64,000 nucleotides of DNA from Methylomonas rosea. Its GTDB lineage: Bacteria > Pseudomonadota > Gammaproteobacteria > Methylococcales > Methylomonadaceae. Each line of letters starts with the position of its first letter. Position 1 is the stretch's first letter. A program made the translations under genes and the position numbers. The DNA lies in the NCBI RefSeq assembly GCF_024505055.1, contig NZ_JANIBL010000006.1:1-64000 (forward strand). Reading direction: 5' to 3'. The notes beneath the pieces are model-generated. The model had not been told where the DNA came from, searched no databases, and was given only the letters and a program-made list of their open reading frames with translations. This document shows positions 46,931 through 57,600 of this stretch, piece after piece.

Positions 46931-49120
46931 ATGTCCGCAGACCATTCGACCACCCAAAAAACCTCCACTGCTAAATGGCGTCTTGGGGCCCTATTACCGC
47001 TGGGCGCAGCGCTGAGCGGGATGGCATTCGCCGCCGAGCCGCCCGTCGAAACCAATAGTAACGAAGAGCAGGAAGTGGTATTAAAAGACGTCAAGGTCAA
47101 AGCCAATCGAGATAAAACCACCCGCTTCAAAGCCGAGACCTCCACTACCGGCAGCAAGACCGAAATGGCCTTACGCGACATCCCGCAATCGATCAGCGTG
47201 GTGAAGAAAGAATTGATCGAATCGCAAAACGCCTTCAATCTGCGCGACGCATTACGCAACGTCAGCGGCCTGACCATTGCCGCCGGCGAAGGCGGCCGCA
47301 CCGGCGACTCGATCACGCTGCGCGGTTTTTCCGCCAACTCCGATCAATATCTCGATGGCGTCAAGGACAATGGCCAATACAACCGCGACACCTTTTTCAT
47401 TGAAAAAGCCGAAGTACTGAAAGGCGCGTCGTCGATTTTATTCGGCCGTGGCGCCACCGGTGGCGTGATCAATCAAGTCGCGAAAAAACCGACCGGCAGA
47501 ACGGGGATTAACGGTAGCTTTACTTATGGCTTGTACGACTTCAAACGCACCGCGATCGATGCCGAGACCAAGTATCAAGACCTGTCGGCAAGGTTGAACG
47601 TCATGTATCAGGACGCCGACTCCTACCGCGACTATAACTACAGCAACCGCTGGGGGATTGCGCCCTCCTTTAAATGGGACATCAGCCCGGATACCGAATT
47701 ATCCTTAAACCTGCTGCATCAACAAGACGAAGGCGTATTCGACTACGGCGTGCCCATGTATCAAGGCCGGCCGGCCGGGGTACCGATCAACACCTTCTAT
47801 GGCTTTACCGATAACCGGCTGATGGATACCGATGTCAATGTCGCCACCGTGGCCTTAACGCACCGTTTCAATCAGGATTTTTCGGTCAAAAACTCGATCC
47901 GCTACGGCGATTACGAACGTAAATACCTGACCCATCTTTATTCCGGCGCCGCGGCATATACCGGTGCGAATGCCGGCACCATCGCCCGCTCGCAGGCCTT
48001 GCGTCTGAACACTCAAGAAAACGTCTACAACCAGACCGATTTTGTTTATAAAAAGCCCTTGTTTGGCTATAACAATACCTTGATGTTCGGCAGTGAATTC
48101 GGTTGGGAAGAGTACGATTACAAATCAAAAAACTCGACCGGCGTCAGCCGCGTCTCGATCTTCAACCCGCGTCTTAATGCCAGTGTCACCGGCTTGGCTT
48201 ACGATTTCAGCGGCACACTGGATACCAGTCGCCTGACGCAAGCACAAACCTATGCCGGCTATGTGTTGGATCAATTCGAGATCAATCCGGAATGGAAATT
48301 ACTGGCCGGCACCCGCTACGACGTGTTCGACGCGCAGCAGACCGACCGCATTGGCGCTGCCGATTTCAGCAGCAGTGTCGATCAGTGGAGCCCGCGCGGC
48401 GGCATCGTTTGGCAACCGGACAAAGCGCAGTCCTATTACTTCAGCTACGGCAAATCCTTCAATCCGTCTGCCGAAAGTCTCAGCCTGTCAGCCAATAATG
48501 CCAATCTGCCGCCCGAGCAAAACAACAACTACGAGATTGGCGGCAAGTGGGAGTTATTCGATGGCAAGCTGTCGGCAACCGCCGCCTTGTTCCGTTTGGA
48601 AAAAACCAATGCGCGGACGACCTCGCCGCTGGACGCCAACCTGCAAATCCTGGCCGGCGAACAGCGTACGGACGGTTTCGAGGCCGGTCTGGCGGGGGAA
48701 GTCTTGCCGAAATGGGACGTGTCGCTGACCTACGCCTACCTGGATGCGAAGATCATTAAATCCAGCTCAACCGCAACCGGCTCGGTCAGCGGCTTGTTGA
48801 AGTCATTTGCAGGGATGACGTCCGTCAACGTCCCCGAACACAGCGGCGTGGCCTGGAGCACCTATCATTTGACCGACAATTGGGAAATCGGCGGCGGGGT
48901 TTACTACGCCAGCCATCGGTACGCCGACAGCGTCAACGAGGCGGTCCTACCGGGCTATGCTCGCCTGGACGCGGTGGTGGCTTATCACCAAAAACATTAC
49001 GACGTACAGCTTAACGTGTTCAACCTGACCGATACCGTCTATTACGAATCCGGCCAAACCAACTCGGCCTTGCCGGGAACCCCGGTATCCGGGCAGTTGA
49101 CGGTGAGTTTTAAATATTGA
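46931..49120 (+). CDS. TonB-dependent siderophore receptor (Fiu-like)
   Basis: 729 aa. Signal peptide ending GMAFA near residue 35, TonB box VVLKDVKVKA, plug with LRDIPQSISVVKKELIESQ and ITLRGFSANSDQYLDGVKD, barrel with FYGFTDNRLMDTDVNVATVALTH as in catecholate receptors of the Fiu type, and a C-terminal TVSFKY. It should bring in a ferric (probably catecholate or related) siderophore. AAGGG precedes the ATG. It has a Fur box and is followed by a PepSY protein and PiuC, a common iron-uptake trio. Confidence 0.9.
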   Translation: MSADHSTTQKTSTAKWRLGALLPLGAALSGMAFAAEPPVETNSNEEQEVVLKDVKVKANRDKTTRFKAETSTTGSKTEMALRDIPQSISVVKKELIESQNAFNLRDALRNVSGLTIAAGEGGRTGDSITLRGFSANSDQYLDGVKDNGQYNRDTFFIEKAEVLKGASSILFGRGATGGVINQVAKKPTGRTGINGSFTYGLYDFKRTAIDAETKYQDLSARLNVMYQDADSYRDYNYSNRWGIAPSFKWDISPDTELSLNLLHQQDEGVFDYGVPMYQGRPAGVPINTFYGFTDNRLMDTDVNVATVALTHRFNQDFSVKNSIRYGDYERKYLTHLYSGAAAYTGANAGTIARSQALRLNTQENVYNQTDFVYKKPLFGYNNTLMFGSEFGWEEYDYKSKNSTGVSRVSIFNPRLNASVTGLAYDFSGTLDTSRLTQAQTYAGYVLDQFEINPEWKLLAGTRYDVFDAQQTDRIGAADFSSSVDQWSPRGGIVWQPDKAQSYYFSYGKSFNPSAESLSLSANNANLPPEQNNNYEIGGKWELFDGKLSATAALFRLEKTNARTTSPLDANLQILAGEQRTDGFEAGLAGEVLPKWDVSLTYAYLDAKIIKSSSTATGSVSGLLKSFAGMTSVNVPEHSGVAWSTYHLTDNWEIGGGVYYASHRYADSVNEAVLPGYARLDAVVAYHQKHYDVQLNVFNLTDTVYYESGQTNSALPGTPVSGQLTVSFKY

Positions 49121-49242
49121 ACTCCGCATGCCTGAACGGTTGATTTCGATTGGTCGGTTGCGCGACCGTTTCATTCAACCGTGCGGGCACCACAACCGAA
49201 CAACCCCATTATTCGTTTGCCACAGCTTCTGGAACTTTAGCC

Positions 49243-49953
49243 ATGAATTCAGTTACCGCCCCCCTGTCCACGCCAGCCAACCGCCCGCCCAAGAAAACCA
49301 ACGGCGGTTACCTGTTTTTACCGAAAAACCTATCTCGCGGCGCCTTTCTGAAATGGCTGCGCCGCACCCATGCCTGGTTCGGGCTGTGGGGCGCGGCGCT
49401 GGGTTTACTATTCGGTTTTACCGGGATTTTAATGAATCACCGCGATGTCTTGAAAATACCCATCGGCCGCATGGAACAAAAAGAAATTCAACTGGCATTG
49501 CCGGACCCTCATCCCTCTGACCCGAAAGCGCTGGCCGCCTGGCTAGGCCAAACTTTAGGCGTCGATACCGCCCATGCCAAAATCCGCAAGGAACCCGCTA
49601 AAACCGTGACTTGGAATAATCAAGCGGTCCAGCAACCGGCCTCCTGGCAAATCAACGTCCGCAATCCGCAAAAAATGCTGTCTGCGGACTACTGGGAAGG
49701 CAATGCTTTTGTCACGGTCAAGCAAGGCGAAGCAAACTTGTTGAATACCTTGAACAACCTGCACAAGGGCACCGGCATGGGCGTGGGCTGGGTGTTGCTG
49801 GTTGACACTTTGGCCGGCGGCTTGCTGTTGCTGAGTTTGACCGGCACTTTGCTATGGACCCGGTTGCACGGCAATCGCATTGCAGCAGCGGGGTTGGGGC
49901 TGGGTTCAATGAGTTTGGCGGTGTTTTTTGCCATGCAAGCCATTGCGGGTTAG
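49243..49953 (+). CDS. PepSY-associated membrane protein
   Basis: 236 aa from the ATG at 49243; 31 extra upstream codons are possible but look unlikely. Family pattern: [27 protein letters not shown] at the first membrane span (split: [15 protein letters not shown], then FTGILMNH), a periplasmic PepSY-like domain of about 100 residues, then [20 protein letters not shown] and a last hydrophobic segment. In siderophore loci such proteins may reduce or release iron at the inner membrane (proposed for the family). Between the Fiu-like receptor and piuC, with a 4-nt gap to piuC. Confidence 0.85.
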   Translation: MNSVTAPLSTPANRPPKKTNGGYLFLPKNLSRGAFLKWLRRTHAWFGLWGAALGLLFGFTGILMNHRDVLKIPIGRMEQKEIQLALPDPHPSDPKALAAWLGQTLGVDTAHAKIRKEPAKTVTWNNQAVQQPASWQINVRNPQKMLSADYWEGNAFVTVKQGEANLLNTLNNLHKGTGMGVGWVLLVDTLAGGLLLLSLTGTLLWTRLHGNRIAAAGLGLGSMSLAVFFAMQAIAG

Positions 49954-49957
49954 GACC

Positions 49958-50641
49958 ATGTTGATCGAAATTCCGGAAGTCCTCTCCCCCGCAGAATTAA
50001 AACGAGTTCGCGAGCTATTGTCCGACGCTCCTTGGGCGGATGGCCGTATCACCGCCGGCACGCAGTCCGCACAAGTGAAAAACAATTGGCAATTGCCTGA
50101 GCAAACCGAACAAAGCCATGCCGCCCGCGCCATCGTACTGGAGGCTTTGAATCGCAATCCGCTATTTCTGTCGGCGGCGCTGCCGAAAAAAATCTACCCG
50201 CCACTATTCAATCGCTACGCAGGAGAGCAGAACACTTTCGGTAACCATATCGATAATGCTATCCGCCAATGTCAGGTCAGCGGCGAACGGGTGCGCACCG
50301 ATTTGTCGGCTACTATCTTTCTGGCCGACCCGGACAGTTACGAAGGTGGCGAGTTGGTCATCGAAGACACCTACGGCGAACATGCAGTGAAACTGGCAGC
50401 GGGCGACATGGTGCTATATCCGGGCTCCAGCCTGCACCGGGTAGCACCGGTGACGCGCGGCGCGCGCTTGGCCTCGTTTTTCTGGCTGGAAAGCATGGTG
50501 CGCGAAACCGAACGCCGCCGCTTACTCTTTGAAATGGATATGGCTATCCTGCAATTGCGCAACACCCAAGGCGACAGCGCCCCAACCGTCAACCTGACCG
50601 GCTGCTATCACAACCTGCTGCGGATGTGGGCGGATGTATGA
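49958..50641 (+). CDS. piuC: Fe(II)/2-oxoglutarate PKHD-type hydroxylase PiuC
   Basis: 227 aa from the ATG at 49958. Iron ligands His97-x-Asp99 in FGNHIDNAI and a second His near 159 in [19 protein letters not shown], where the Arg would bind 2-oxoglutarate. PiuC/YbiX enzymes go with catecholate siderophore receptors and are iron-regulated, but their substrate is not known. Third gene of the Fur-controlled receptor operon. Confidence 0.92.
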   Translation: MLIEIPEVLSPAELKRVRELLSDAPWADGRITAGTQSAQVKNNWQLPEQTEQSHAARAIVLEALNRNPLFLSAALPKKIYPPLFNRYAGEQNTFGNHIDNAIRQCQVSGERVRTDLSATIFLADPDSYEGGELVIEDTYGEHAVKLAAGDMVLYPGSSLHRVAPVTRGARLASFFWLESMVRETERRRLLFEMDMAILQLRNTQGDSAPTVNLTGCYHNLLRMWADV

Positions 50642-51076
50642 AACCTACCTAATTATCAACTCGGCCCTTAAATTCACAGTGTCGTCGTTCACGGGAAAGC
50701 GGGAGCCGTTACCGCGTGGCGAATCCAGTATGACACTGGGCCCCAGCCTGCACGGGAGGGAGGCTATGGTAGAGCCTGGTTAATAACACCTTGCTTCAGA
50801 TCAAGGTTTTGAGCATCTTAAGCTAGAAGGCCGCTGAAAACTTTAAGCTCGTCCCGCCGCAATCACGCAAGCGGGCACTCGGCTTGCACTCCTCCATTCC
50901 TTAGCCTTAAAGCGCGCCCGCCATTCGCCGAATCTGTGTAATCCGCAACACTATCAGTCAATAGACTGACCTAAATGCTACAAAAACTTTGTGATAAATC
51001 GATGCTGCGCTACATTTGCAACTGAAGAATTAACTAAGAGACATCATGTCTCTCGCCTTGCCCCATTTGCAGCAGA
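50642..51076. other. 435-nt gap before a TonB receptor
   Basis: Contains a small hairpin ACCTTG / CAAGGT (50788-50807) that may help end the piuC operon, and otherwise nothing I can identify. No Fur box and no C-rich leader motif was seen here. Confidence 0.4.
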
Positions 51077-53086
51077 ATGAAAAACACCTTTTACACCGTT
51101 TGGATAAGCGCGCTATCCTTGGCTGTCCATGCGGAAATTGCCTCGGCCGACACCGATTTAACCGAGTTGAATATAGAAGAACTGCTATCGGTAAAAATCA
51201 CATCCGTTTCCAAGAAAGCCCAAGCGCTGGGCGATGCGGCGGCGGCGGTATTTGTCATCAGCAACGACGACATCAAACGCGCGGGCGCCACCAACATTCC
51301 GGACGCACTGCGTCTGGCGCCCGGTATTGACGTCGGCCGTATCGACGCCAACAAATGGGCGGTCAGTTCGCGCGGCTTTAACGGCCGGTTTTCCAATAAA
51401 TTATTAGTATTAATCGACGGCAGAAATATCTACACGCCGGCGTTCTCCGGCGTGTATTGGGAAATGCAAGACGTGATGCTGGAAGACGTGGAGCGCATCG
51501 AGGTGATTCGAGGCTCCGGTGCAGCGTTGTGGGGTGCCAATGCCGTTAACGGCGTGATTAACATCATCACCAAACATTCTGCCGACACGCAGGGCGGCTT
51601 GCTCAGCGCCGGCGGCGGCAGCGAAGAACGCGGGTTTGGCGCATTCCGGTATGGCGGCAAACTCAATGAAACCACCAGCGGCCGAGCTTATATCAAGGGC
51701 TTTGAACGCGACGCCCATAGCAGACCAGCCGGCCAAGCTGCCGGCGACGCCTGGAGCAAAATGCAGGGTGGTTTTCGCATAGATTCAGACTGGTCGGCTG
51801 CCGACTCCGCAACCGTGCAAGGCGATGTGTATCACAGCAATTTAAACCAGCAAATCGGTTTAGCCTCGCTCACCGCGCCTTATCGGGAAACCATCGCCGA
51901 CCAGGTTCAAGCCACCGGCGGTAATTTGATGGGCCGGCTGCAACATCGGATTTCCGACACCTCCAATTACGCCCTACAACTGTACTTTGACAGTTACGAC
52001 CGCAGAGAGAGTTTTATTGAAGAAGAACGCTATACCGGAGATGTGGATTTTCAACACCGCTTTGCCCTGAACGATTGGAACGACATAATCTGGGGGGCTG
52101 GTTATCGATATACCTACACCAAAGAAAACCAAGTTAAACAGAGTATTGTTAATTTTACTCCACCGCAACGCGGTGAGAGTTATTTCAGTACGTTCTTACA
52201 GGACCAATTGACCTTAGTTGACGAACAACTGTGGCTCACGCTGGGTTCCAAACTGGAACATAACGATTACACCGGCATAGAAGTACAACCCACGGCCCGT
52301 CTGCTCTGGGGGCCGGACCCCAACCACCGACTCTGGGCAGCCGTTTCCAGAGGCGTGCGCATTCCGTCGCGGGTGGATGCGCATATGGAGCTAATCGGCC
52401 AAGTCGTGCCTCCGCTTACCAGCCCCAACAGCACGCCTTTGCCGCTCGCCTTGGCGGTAACCGGTTCGAACGCTTACCAAGCCGAACAGGTGTTGGCGTA
52501 TGAAACCGGCTATCGCTACACGCCCAGCAATAGTTTTTCCTTGGATGTATCGCTGTTTTATAACGATTATCAAAATCTGCGCTCCTATCATCCAGGCTCG
52601 ACGGATCTTTCAAATGTGCCGTTTTTTATAAAACAGCCTTTGACCATCGACAATACCGGCAAGGGTAAAACCTATGGCGTGGAAACCGCTGTGGTTTGGA
52701 AGATGTTGGATTGGTGGCGTTGGGATTTGAGTTATAGCGTGTTGAAAACCGAGCTTTCCAGCAATCCGTATTACCAGGAAGCGGTTTCGCCGCAGCATAA
52801 AACCTCATTGCGCGCGATGCTCAATCCCACCGAGGACATTACCCTGGATGCTTGGCTGCGTTATGTGGACAATGCCAGCGCCTTTACCCTAAGCGGGCCG
52901 GCCTATATCAAAGCCTACACCACGCTGGATCTGCGTCTGGCCTGGAAGCTCAATCAAGCTGTCGAGTTATCGTTGGTCGGACAAAATCTATTGGACAACC
53001 AGCATCTGGAATACATTCAGGAAACCTTCACCCAAGCCGCCGAAGTGCAACGCGGCGTGTACGGCAAAGTGGTTTGGGAGTTTTGA
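51077..53086 (+). CDS. TonB-dependent receptor, ligand unknown
   Basis: 669 aa. Signal peptide about 1-24 (ending EIASA). The N-terminus LTELNIEELLSVKITSVSKK is the start of a common receptor group; plug with DALRLAPGIDVGRIDANKW and LLVLIDGRNIYTPAFSGVYW; the barrel ends VYGKVVWEF with a terminal Phe. The lack of a Fur box and of the leader motif sets it apart from the other receptors here, so the ligand may not be iron (copper, cobalamin or other). Stands alone. Confidence 0.87.
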   Translation: MKNTFYTVWISALSLAVHAEIASADTDLTELNIEELLSVKITSVSKKAQALGDAAAAVFVISNDDIKRAGATNIPDALRLAPGIDVGRIDANKWAVSSRGFNGRFSNKLLVLIDGRNIYTPAFSGVYWEMQDVMLEDVERIEVIRGSGAALWGANAVNGVINIITKHSADTQGGLLSAGGGSEERGFGAFRYGGKLNETTSGRAYIKGFERDAHSRPAGQAAGDAWSKMQGGFRIDSDWSAADSATVQGDVYHSNLNQQIGLASLTAPYRETIADQVQATGGNLMGRLQHRISDTSNYALQLYFDSYDRRESFIEEERYTGDVDFQHRFALNDWNDIIWGAGYRYTYTKENQVKQSIVNFTPPQRGESYFSTFLQDQLTLVDEQLWLTLGSKLEHNDYTGIEVQPTARLLWGPDPNHRLWAAVSRGVRIPSRVDAHMELIGQVVPPLTSPNSTPLPLALAVTGSNAYQAEQVLAYETGYRYTPSNSFSLDVSLFYNDYQNLRSYHPGSTDLSNVPFFIKQPLTIDNTGKGKTYGVETAVVWKMLDWWRWDLSYSVLKTELSSNPYYQEAVSPQHKTSLRAMLNPTEDITLDAWLRYVDNASAFTLSGPAYIKAYTTLDLRLAWKLNQAVELSLVGQNLLDNQHLEYIQETFTQAAEVQRGVYGKVVWEF

Positions 53087-53116
53087 GCGCCTTAATCCCA
53101 TCAGCTAACTACCGTT

Positions 53117-53500
53117 TTATTCGCTGGATTTTAGGCAGTGTTGTTCTTCATGCGGCGCCCCATCGACAAGTTCTCCGGCGAGATAAGCCGCAACGGCCTG
53201 GGATGGCGACGTCTCGACAGTGGTGTGGAGCTTGGTGTTTCTGTCCAGCAGGTTGCGCTTCACCCCGTCTCCCGCTGATCCGGCAATAGCCACATCCACA
53301 TAATGCAGCGGATGGCGGTTGCCGTCGCCGCGCACATGCCATTCATGCAGGCTGCCAATCTCGGTGAGATCAAGCGTCCAGGCCAGACTCGCCTCCGCTT
53401 CATTTCCGGCGACATAGACCAGCCAGCGCGACGCCCTGCCGGCATGCGGGGCAATATTCCCATCCTTTTCAACAGCCACGGCAATTAGTGTTTCGTTCAT
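53117..53500 (-). CDS. NifX/NifB-type dinitrogenase cofactor domain protein
   Basis: 127 aa. Fold of the Fe-Mo cofactor-binding family: LIAVAVEKDGNIAPHAGRASRWLVYV at the N-terminus (split: IAVAVEKDGN, then IAPHAGRASRWLVYV), HYVDVAIAGSAGDGVKRNLL and TVETSPSQAVAAYLAGEL. Proteins of this fold carry iron-sulfur or FeMo clusters or act elsewhere. No nitrogen-fixation genes are in the window. Convergent with the TonB receptor gene. Confidence 0.75.
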   Translation of the reverse strand: MNETLIAVAVEKDGNIAPHAGRASRWLVYVAGNEAEASLAWTLDLTEIGSLHEWHVRGDGNRHPLHYVDVAIAGSAGDGVKRNLLDRNTKLHTTVETSPSQAVAAYLAGELVDGAPHEEQHCLKSSE

Positions 53501-53611
53501 CGATTCGGCACCTTTGATAAAGAAAATTTGTTACGGAGTAAATCCCTTCTTTTAGAGATAGTCAATATTATCGACATCCGCCGGCTAATTTCGCCGCGGG
53601 TATTCCAAAGC

Positions 53612-54460
53612 CTATTGAACGGCACCGAGCGCCGTTCCGGGCTTTATAAACCGCAAGGTCATGCGATCACTTTCCCCGATTGCCGCGTATTTATCCCTAT
53701 CCTTGCTGCCAAGGCTGAATGCCGGCGGCAAACGCCACACCCCGCCCTCTTGGTCTTTGCTGTCGGCCGGATTGGCATTGATCTCGCTGGCAGCCTGCAA
53801 CACAAAGCCGGCAGCGCCGGCCCAGGCAATCAGCTGATTTTGCCCGATATAACCTGAGAAATCGTCGTCCGCCACATCGCTATTCGCCCGGTGCTCAACC
53901 AGGCCCAGCGTACCGCCTGGTTTAAGTACGTCGAAAAACCCCCTGAACATCAATGCCACGGTATCCGCTTCTCGCCAGTTGTGGACATTGCGAAACGTCA
54001 ACACCACATCGGCTGAACCGGGTTCGCCGAACGTCGGCGTAGCCTCATCAAAAAGCCGAATCTGCGGATTGCCGTATAACCCCGGCGCAGCCTGCAATTT
54101 TCGGTCAAGCGCGTTGAATTGTTTTGCATAATAGTTTTTGGCGCTGTCTTTGACAGCACTATCCGGGTTTATCACAGCGGCGACGTAATGGCCGCTTTCG
54201 CGGAGAAAGGGCGCCAGAATCTCGGCATACCAGCCATAACCCGGCGTTATTTCGATAACGGTTTGCCGAGGATTCACAGCGAAGAACTCTAGCGTTTGTG
54301 CCGGATGCCGCCATTTGTCGCGGGCGGCATTGGCGGGATCCCGCCATTCGCCGGCAACAGCGGCTTCCAGTGTCAGTGGCATCTTAGGATTGGCTTGATC
54401 CGGCTGCGTACAGGCACTAAGGACGGCAATAGCGGCTAAAAGCATGGGGTTTCTAATCAC
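53612..54460 (-). CDS. Exported methyltransferase-like lipoprotein (COG4798-like)
   Basis: 282 aa from a GTG at 54460 (or ATG at 54445, 5 codons later); an opening at 54532 is unlikely. Near the start NPMLLAAIAVLSACTQ looks like a lipoprotein signal with Cys, so it may be attached to a membrane facing the periplasm. The body has a SAM-binding fold with VIEITPGYGWYAEILAP, VVLTFRNVHNW and LKPGGTLGLVEH. Periplasmic methyltransferase-like proteins of this type are widespread but unexplained, since SAM is not expected outside the cytoplasm. Confidence 0.75.
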   Translation of the reverse strand: MIRNPMLLAAIAVLSACTQPDQANPKMPLTLEAAVAGEWRDPANAARDKWRHPAQTLEFFAVNPRQTVIEITPGYGWYAEILAPFLRESGHYVAAVINPDSAVKDSAKNYYAKQFNALDRKLQAAPGLYGNPQIRLFDEATPTFGEPGSADVVLTFRNVHNWREADTVALMFRGFFDVLKPGGTLGLVEHRANSDVADDDFSGYIGQNQLIAWAGAAGFVLQAASEINANPADSKDQEGGVWRLPPAFSLGSKDRDKYAAIGESDRMTLRFIKPGTALGAVQ

Positions 54461-54631
54461 GGCAACGTCATTCCAGTTAGTTGAGATTAATACCCTAAAC
54501 AATTCCGCAGATTCCAGGGGGCTCAAGCCCACTTTGCGACAGCCCGGGGATCACAACTCGCCTGATGGCATTTACGGCAGAAACCAACAACACCATGATG
54601 CACATCGAGAACCACCAGCAAAGCTTCCAAT

Positions 54632-57600
54632 TCAAGACCGCGCACTGTGCTCCAACCAATACAACAAACGAGCACAAAGGCTGGCAGGATCAAACGGTTT
54701 GGAGAGAAAATCATTCATACCCGCTTGCAAACACAACTCACGGTCTTCAGCAAAAGCGTTAGCGGTCATTGCAATAATCGGTACACTTTGCCAGCCGTCC
54801 AGCAAGCGGATTTGCCGGGTAGCCTCAAGCCCGTCCATCACCGGCATCTGCATGTCCATAATCACCAAAGCAAACGGCTGTTGTTTGGCTAGAGCCAGCG
54901 CGTCCGCGCCATTATCCGCTACCGTGACCTCAAAACCGGCCGCTTCCAACAGAATGACGCCAACCGCTTGATTGATCGGTTCGTCTTCTACCAGCAACAA
55001 ACGGGTGCCGGCATACTGGCTACGCAGAATCTGCTCTGCGGTGTCATCGCCGCTGTCCAGCAATTGCCTGGTGCCGCTTATATGGCTGCCCTTGCTTAAC
55101 CAAGCGGTAAACCAAAAGGTACTGCCATGTCCCACCGAGCTAGTGGCATCGGCCTGGCCGCCCATTAATTGAGCGAGCCGTTTGGTAATTGCCAAGCCCA
55201 AGCCGGTGCCGCCGTGCTTGCGGGTGATGGAATTATCGATTTGCTCAAATGCAGAAAACAACTTTGGAATCAGATCCGACGGGATGCCGCGACCGCTGTC
55301 TCGCACTTCCACCCTCAACAGCACTTTATCGCCCTGTTCGCTAACCGGGAAAATCCGGACCTGAACAAAACCTTTGTCAGTAAACTTGATCGCGTTGCTG
55401 ATGTAGTTTATTAACGCCTGGCTAAAGCGGATGGGGTCTCCGCACAATAGATAGTTTAAAGTTGAGCAATCCACGCTTAAGCTCAGGCCTTTGTTTTCAG
55501 CCAATTCGTGCATAATCGTCTGAACCTTGGCCGCCACGTCACCTAAATCGAACTCCACGGATTCCAACACCAACTTTTCCGCCTCGATCTTGGACAAATC
55601 GAGGATATCGCTGATCACGCCAAGCAAATGTTGCGCCGAGTCGCCAATTTGCTTCAGAAAACTCGTTTGCTCCGGGTCTCTTACTTTGCGGGACAAAATA
55701 TGGGTGAGACCGACAATGGCGTTGAGCGGGGTGCGGATTTCGTGACTCATGTTGGCCAGAAATGCCGTTTTTGCCTGGTTGGCGGTATCGGCACGCAGAT
55801 TCGCTTCAACCAGTTCGTCCAAGCGCTGGTGCATCTGCGTAATATCGATATGACAGCCCACCATTCGAAGCGGCTGACCGGTTTCCGCCCATTGCACCAC
55901 CCGGCCGGCGCAAATCACCCAAACCGTGGAACCGTTCTTGTGTCGATACCTCACTTCGTTGTAATACGGTTCTGCACCATGACTGGCTACATGCCGCTCG
56001 AACTTTTCGGTAACACGGGGCAAATCCTCGCTAAAAATAAATTTTTGCCAGCTTTCCGGGACATTTGGAAATTCGTCGTCCCCATAACCCAACATAGCTT
56101 TAAAGGTATCACTAAAATATTCGCTGCCTTTGGGAATATTCCAATCCCAATAGCCCGCAAAAGCCGACTCCAATAGCCCCTGCAAATGGCTAAGCTCTTC
56201 CTCTAGCAAAGCGTTTTTGCGCAATTGCTCTTCGGATCTCTTTCGCGCGGTAATATCGATGACCACACCAATATATTTAATCACGCTGCCATCGTCATTC
56301 GACAGCGGGCGACCTCGGCACATTAGCCAGCGCGGCTCCTGCCCTTCAGGGAGCACGACCCGCCATTCAGTTTCGAACGCAGCCGAACGCGCGACCGCAT
56401 CTGCGTTGATGGCCTCTACCCGCGCGATGTCGTCCGGATGCACCGTTTTCCGCCAAGACGCATAACAGGGTTCGACCGAGCCATAGGGAATGTTATACAA
56501 ACCCCATAGGTCGTCAGACCAATAATTCCGGTTAGTCGCCAATTCCCATTCCCAGGAACCGCCTCTGGCGGCATCCATAGCCAAACGCACGCGTTGCTCA
56601 CTTTCGCGCAGTACTCTCTCGGCTTGCCGCTGAGCCGTCACCTCTGTCGCCACCCCGGCGACATAACACCGACCTTCCACATCGCAAAAGCTAAACTTGC
56701 TGCTATGCCAAATTTGCTCGCTACCGTCCGTTTCGATGATCGTTTCATCTATTTCTAACGCCTGCCCGGTCTGCATGACTACCAAGTCATTGGCGCGTAA
56801 CTGTTCGGCAACGCTTTGCGGCCACACCTCAAAATCGGTTTTATTCAGACAGTCCTGGAGCTTTACCCGAAAGCGCTGCTCATACACTTTATTCAAATAA
56901 ACATAACGCCCCTCCTCGTCTTTAATCCAAGCCGCAGCGGAACTGTTATCCATAAACAGCCGAAAGCGGGCTTCAATATTTCTTTGAGCTTCTTCGGCGG
57001 AATACAACTCGGAAATATCGGAAAAGCTCAATACCGCGCCGGCAATGTCGCCCACCTCGTTCTCGAATGGATCGATCTGCATCAGAAAATGAAAATCGCC
57101 GTGGTGGATCTGTTCCACCACCGAGTCGCCACTGAGCACTACGTTGCTTACGTAATCTCGTAACTTAGGTATCGGGATATGACAGGGAATTCCGTACAAA
57201 AACTGCCCGATATCGTCCGGCACTAAACCGAACACCCGGGTAGCGAAGGCGTTGTAGCGCGTGACATGGCCTTCTTTGTCGACCAGGACCAGACTACTAC
57301 GCAGGGAGTTTTGAATACTGGTTAGCGTGGCATTGAGCTGGGCAGACTCCACTGACTTGACCCGCAACTCATCGTTTAGTGTGGTTAATTCTTCATTCGA
57401 GGCTTGCAGTTCCTCATTGGAGGCCTGTAACTCTTCGCTGGAGCATTGCACTTCCTCACGCAGCATCTGCAATTCGGCATTGGCGGATTCGAGCTGGTTA
57501 ATCACGCTGTGTAAAAGTTCGCGACTATCCGCCAACTCTCGGCGAATTTGTGCGATTTCGTCATAGGGTTGTGCAGTTTTATCCGGCGTTTTGCCGGCTA

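Noticed and set aside
50788-50807. Short hairpin after piuC as a terminator
   Set aside because: Only six base pairs and nearly 150 nt from the gene end; mentioned in the gap entry but not called.
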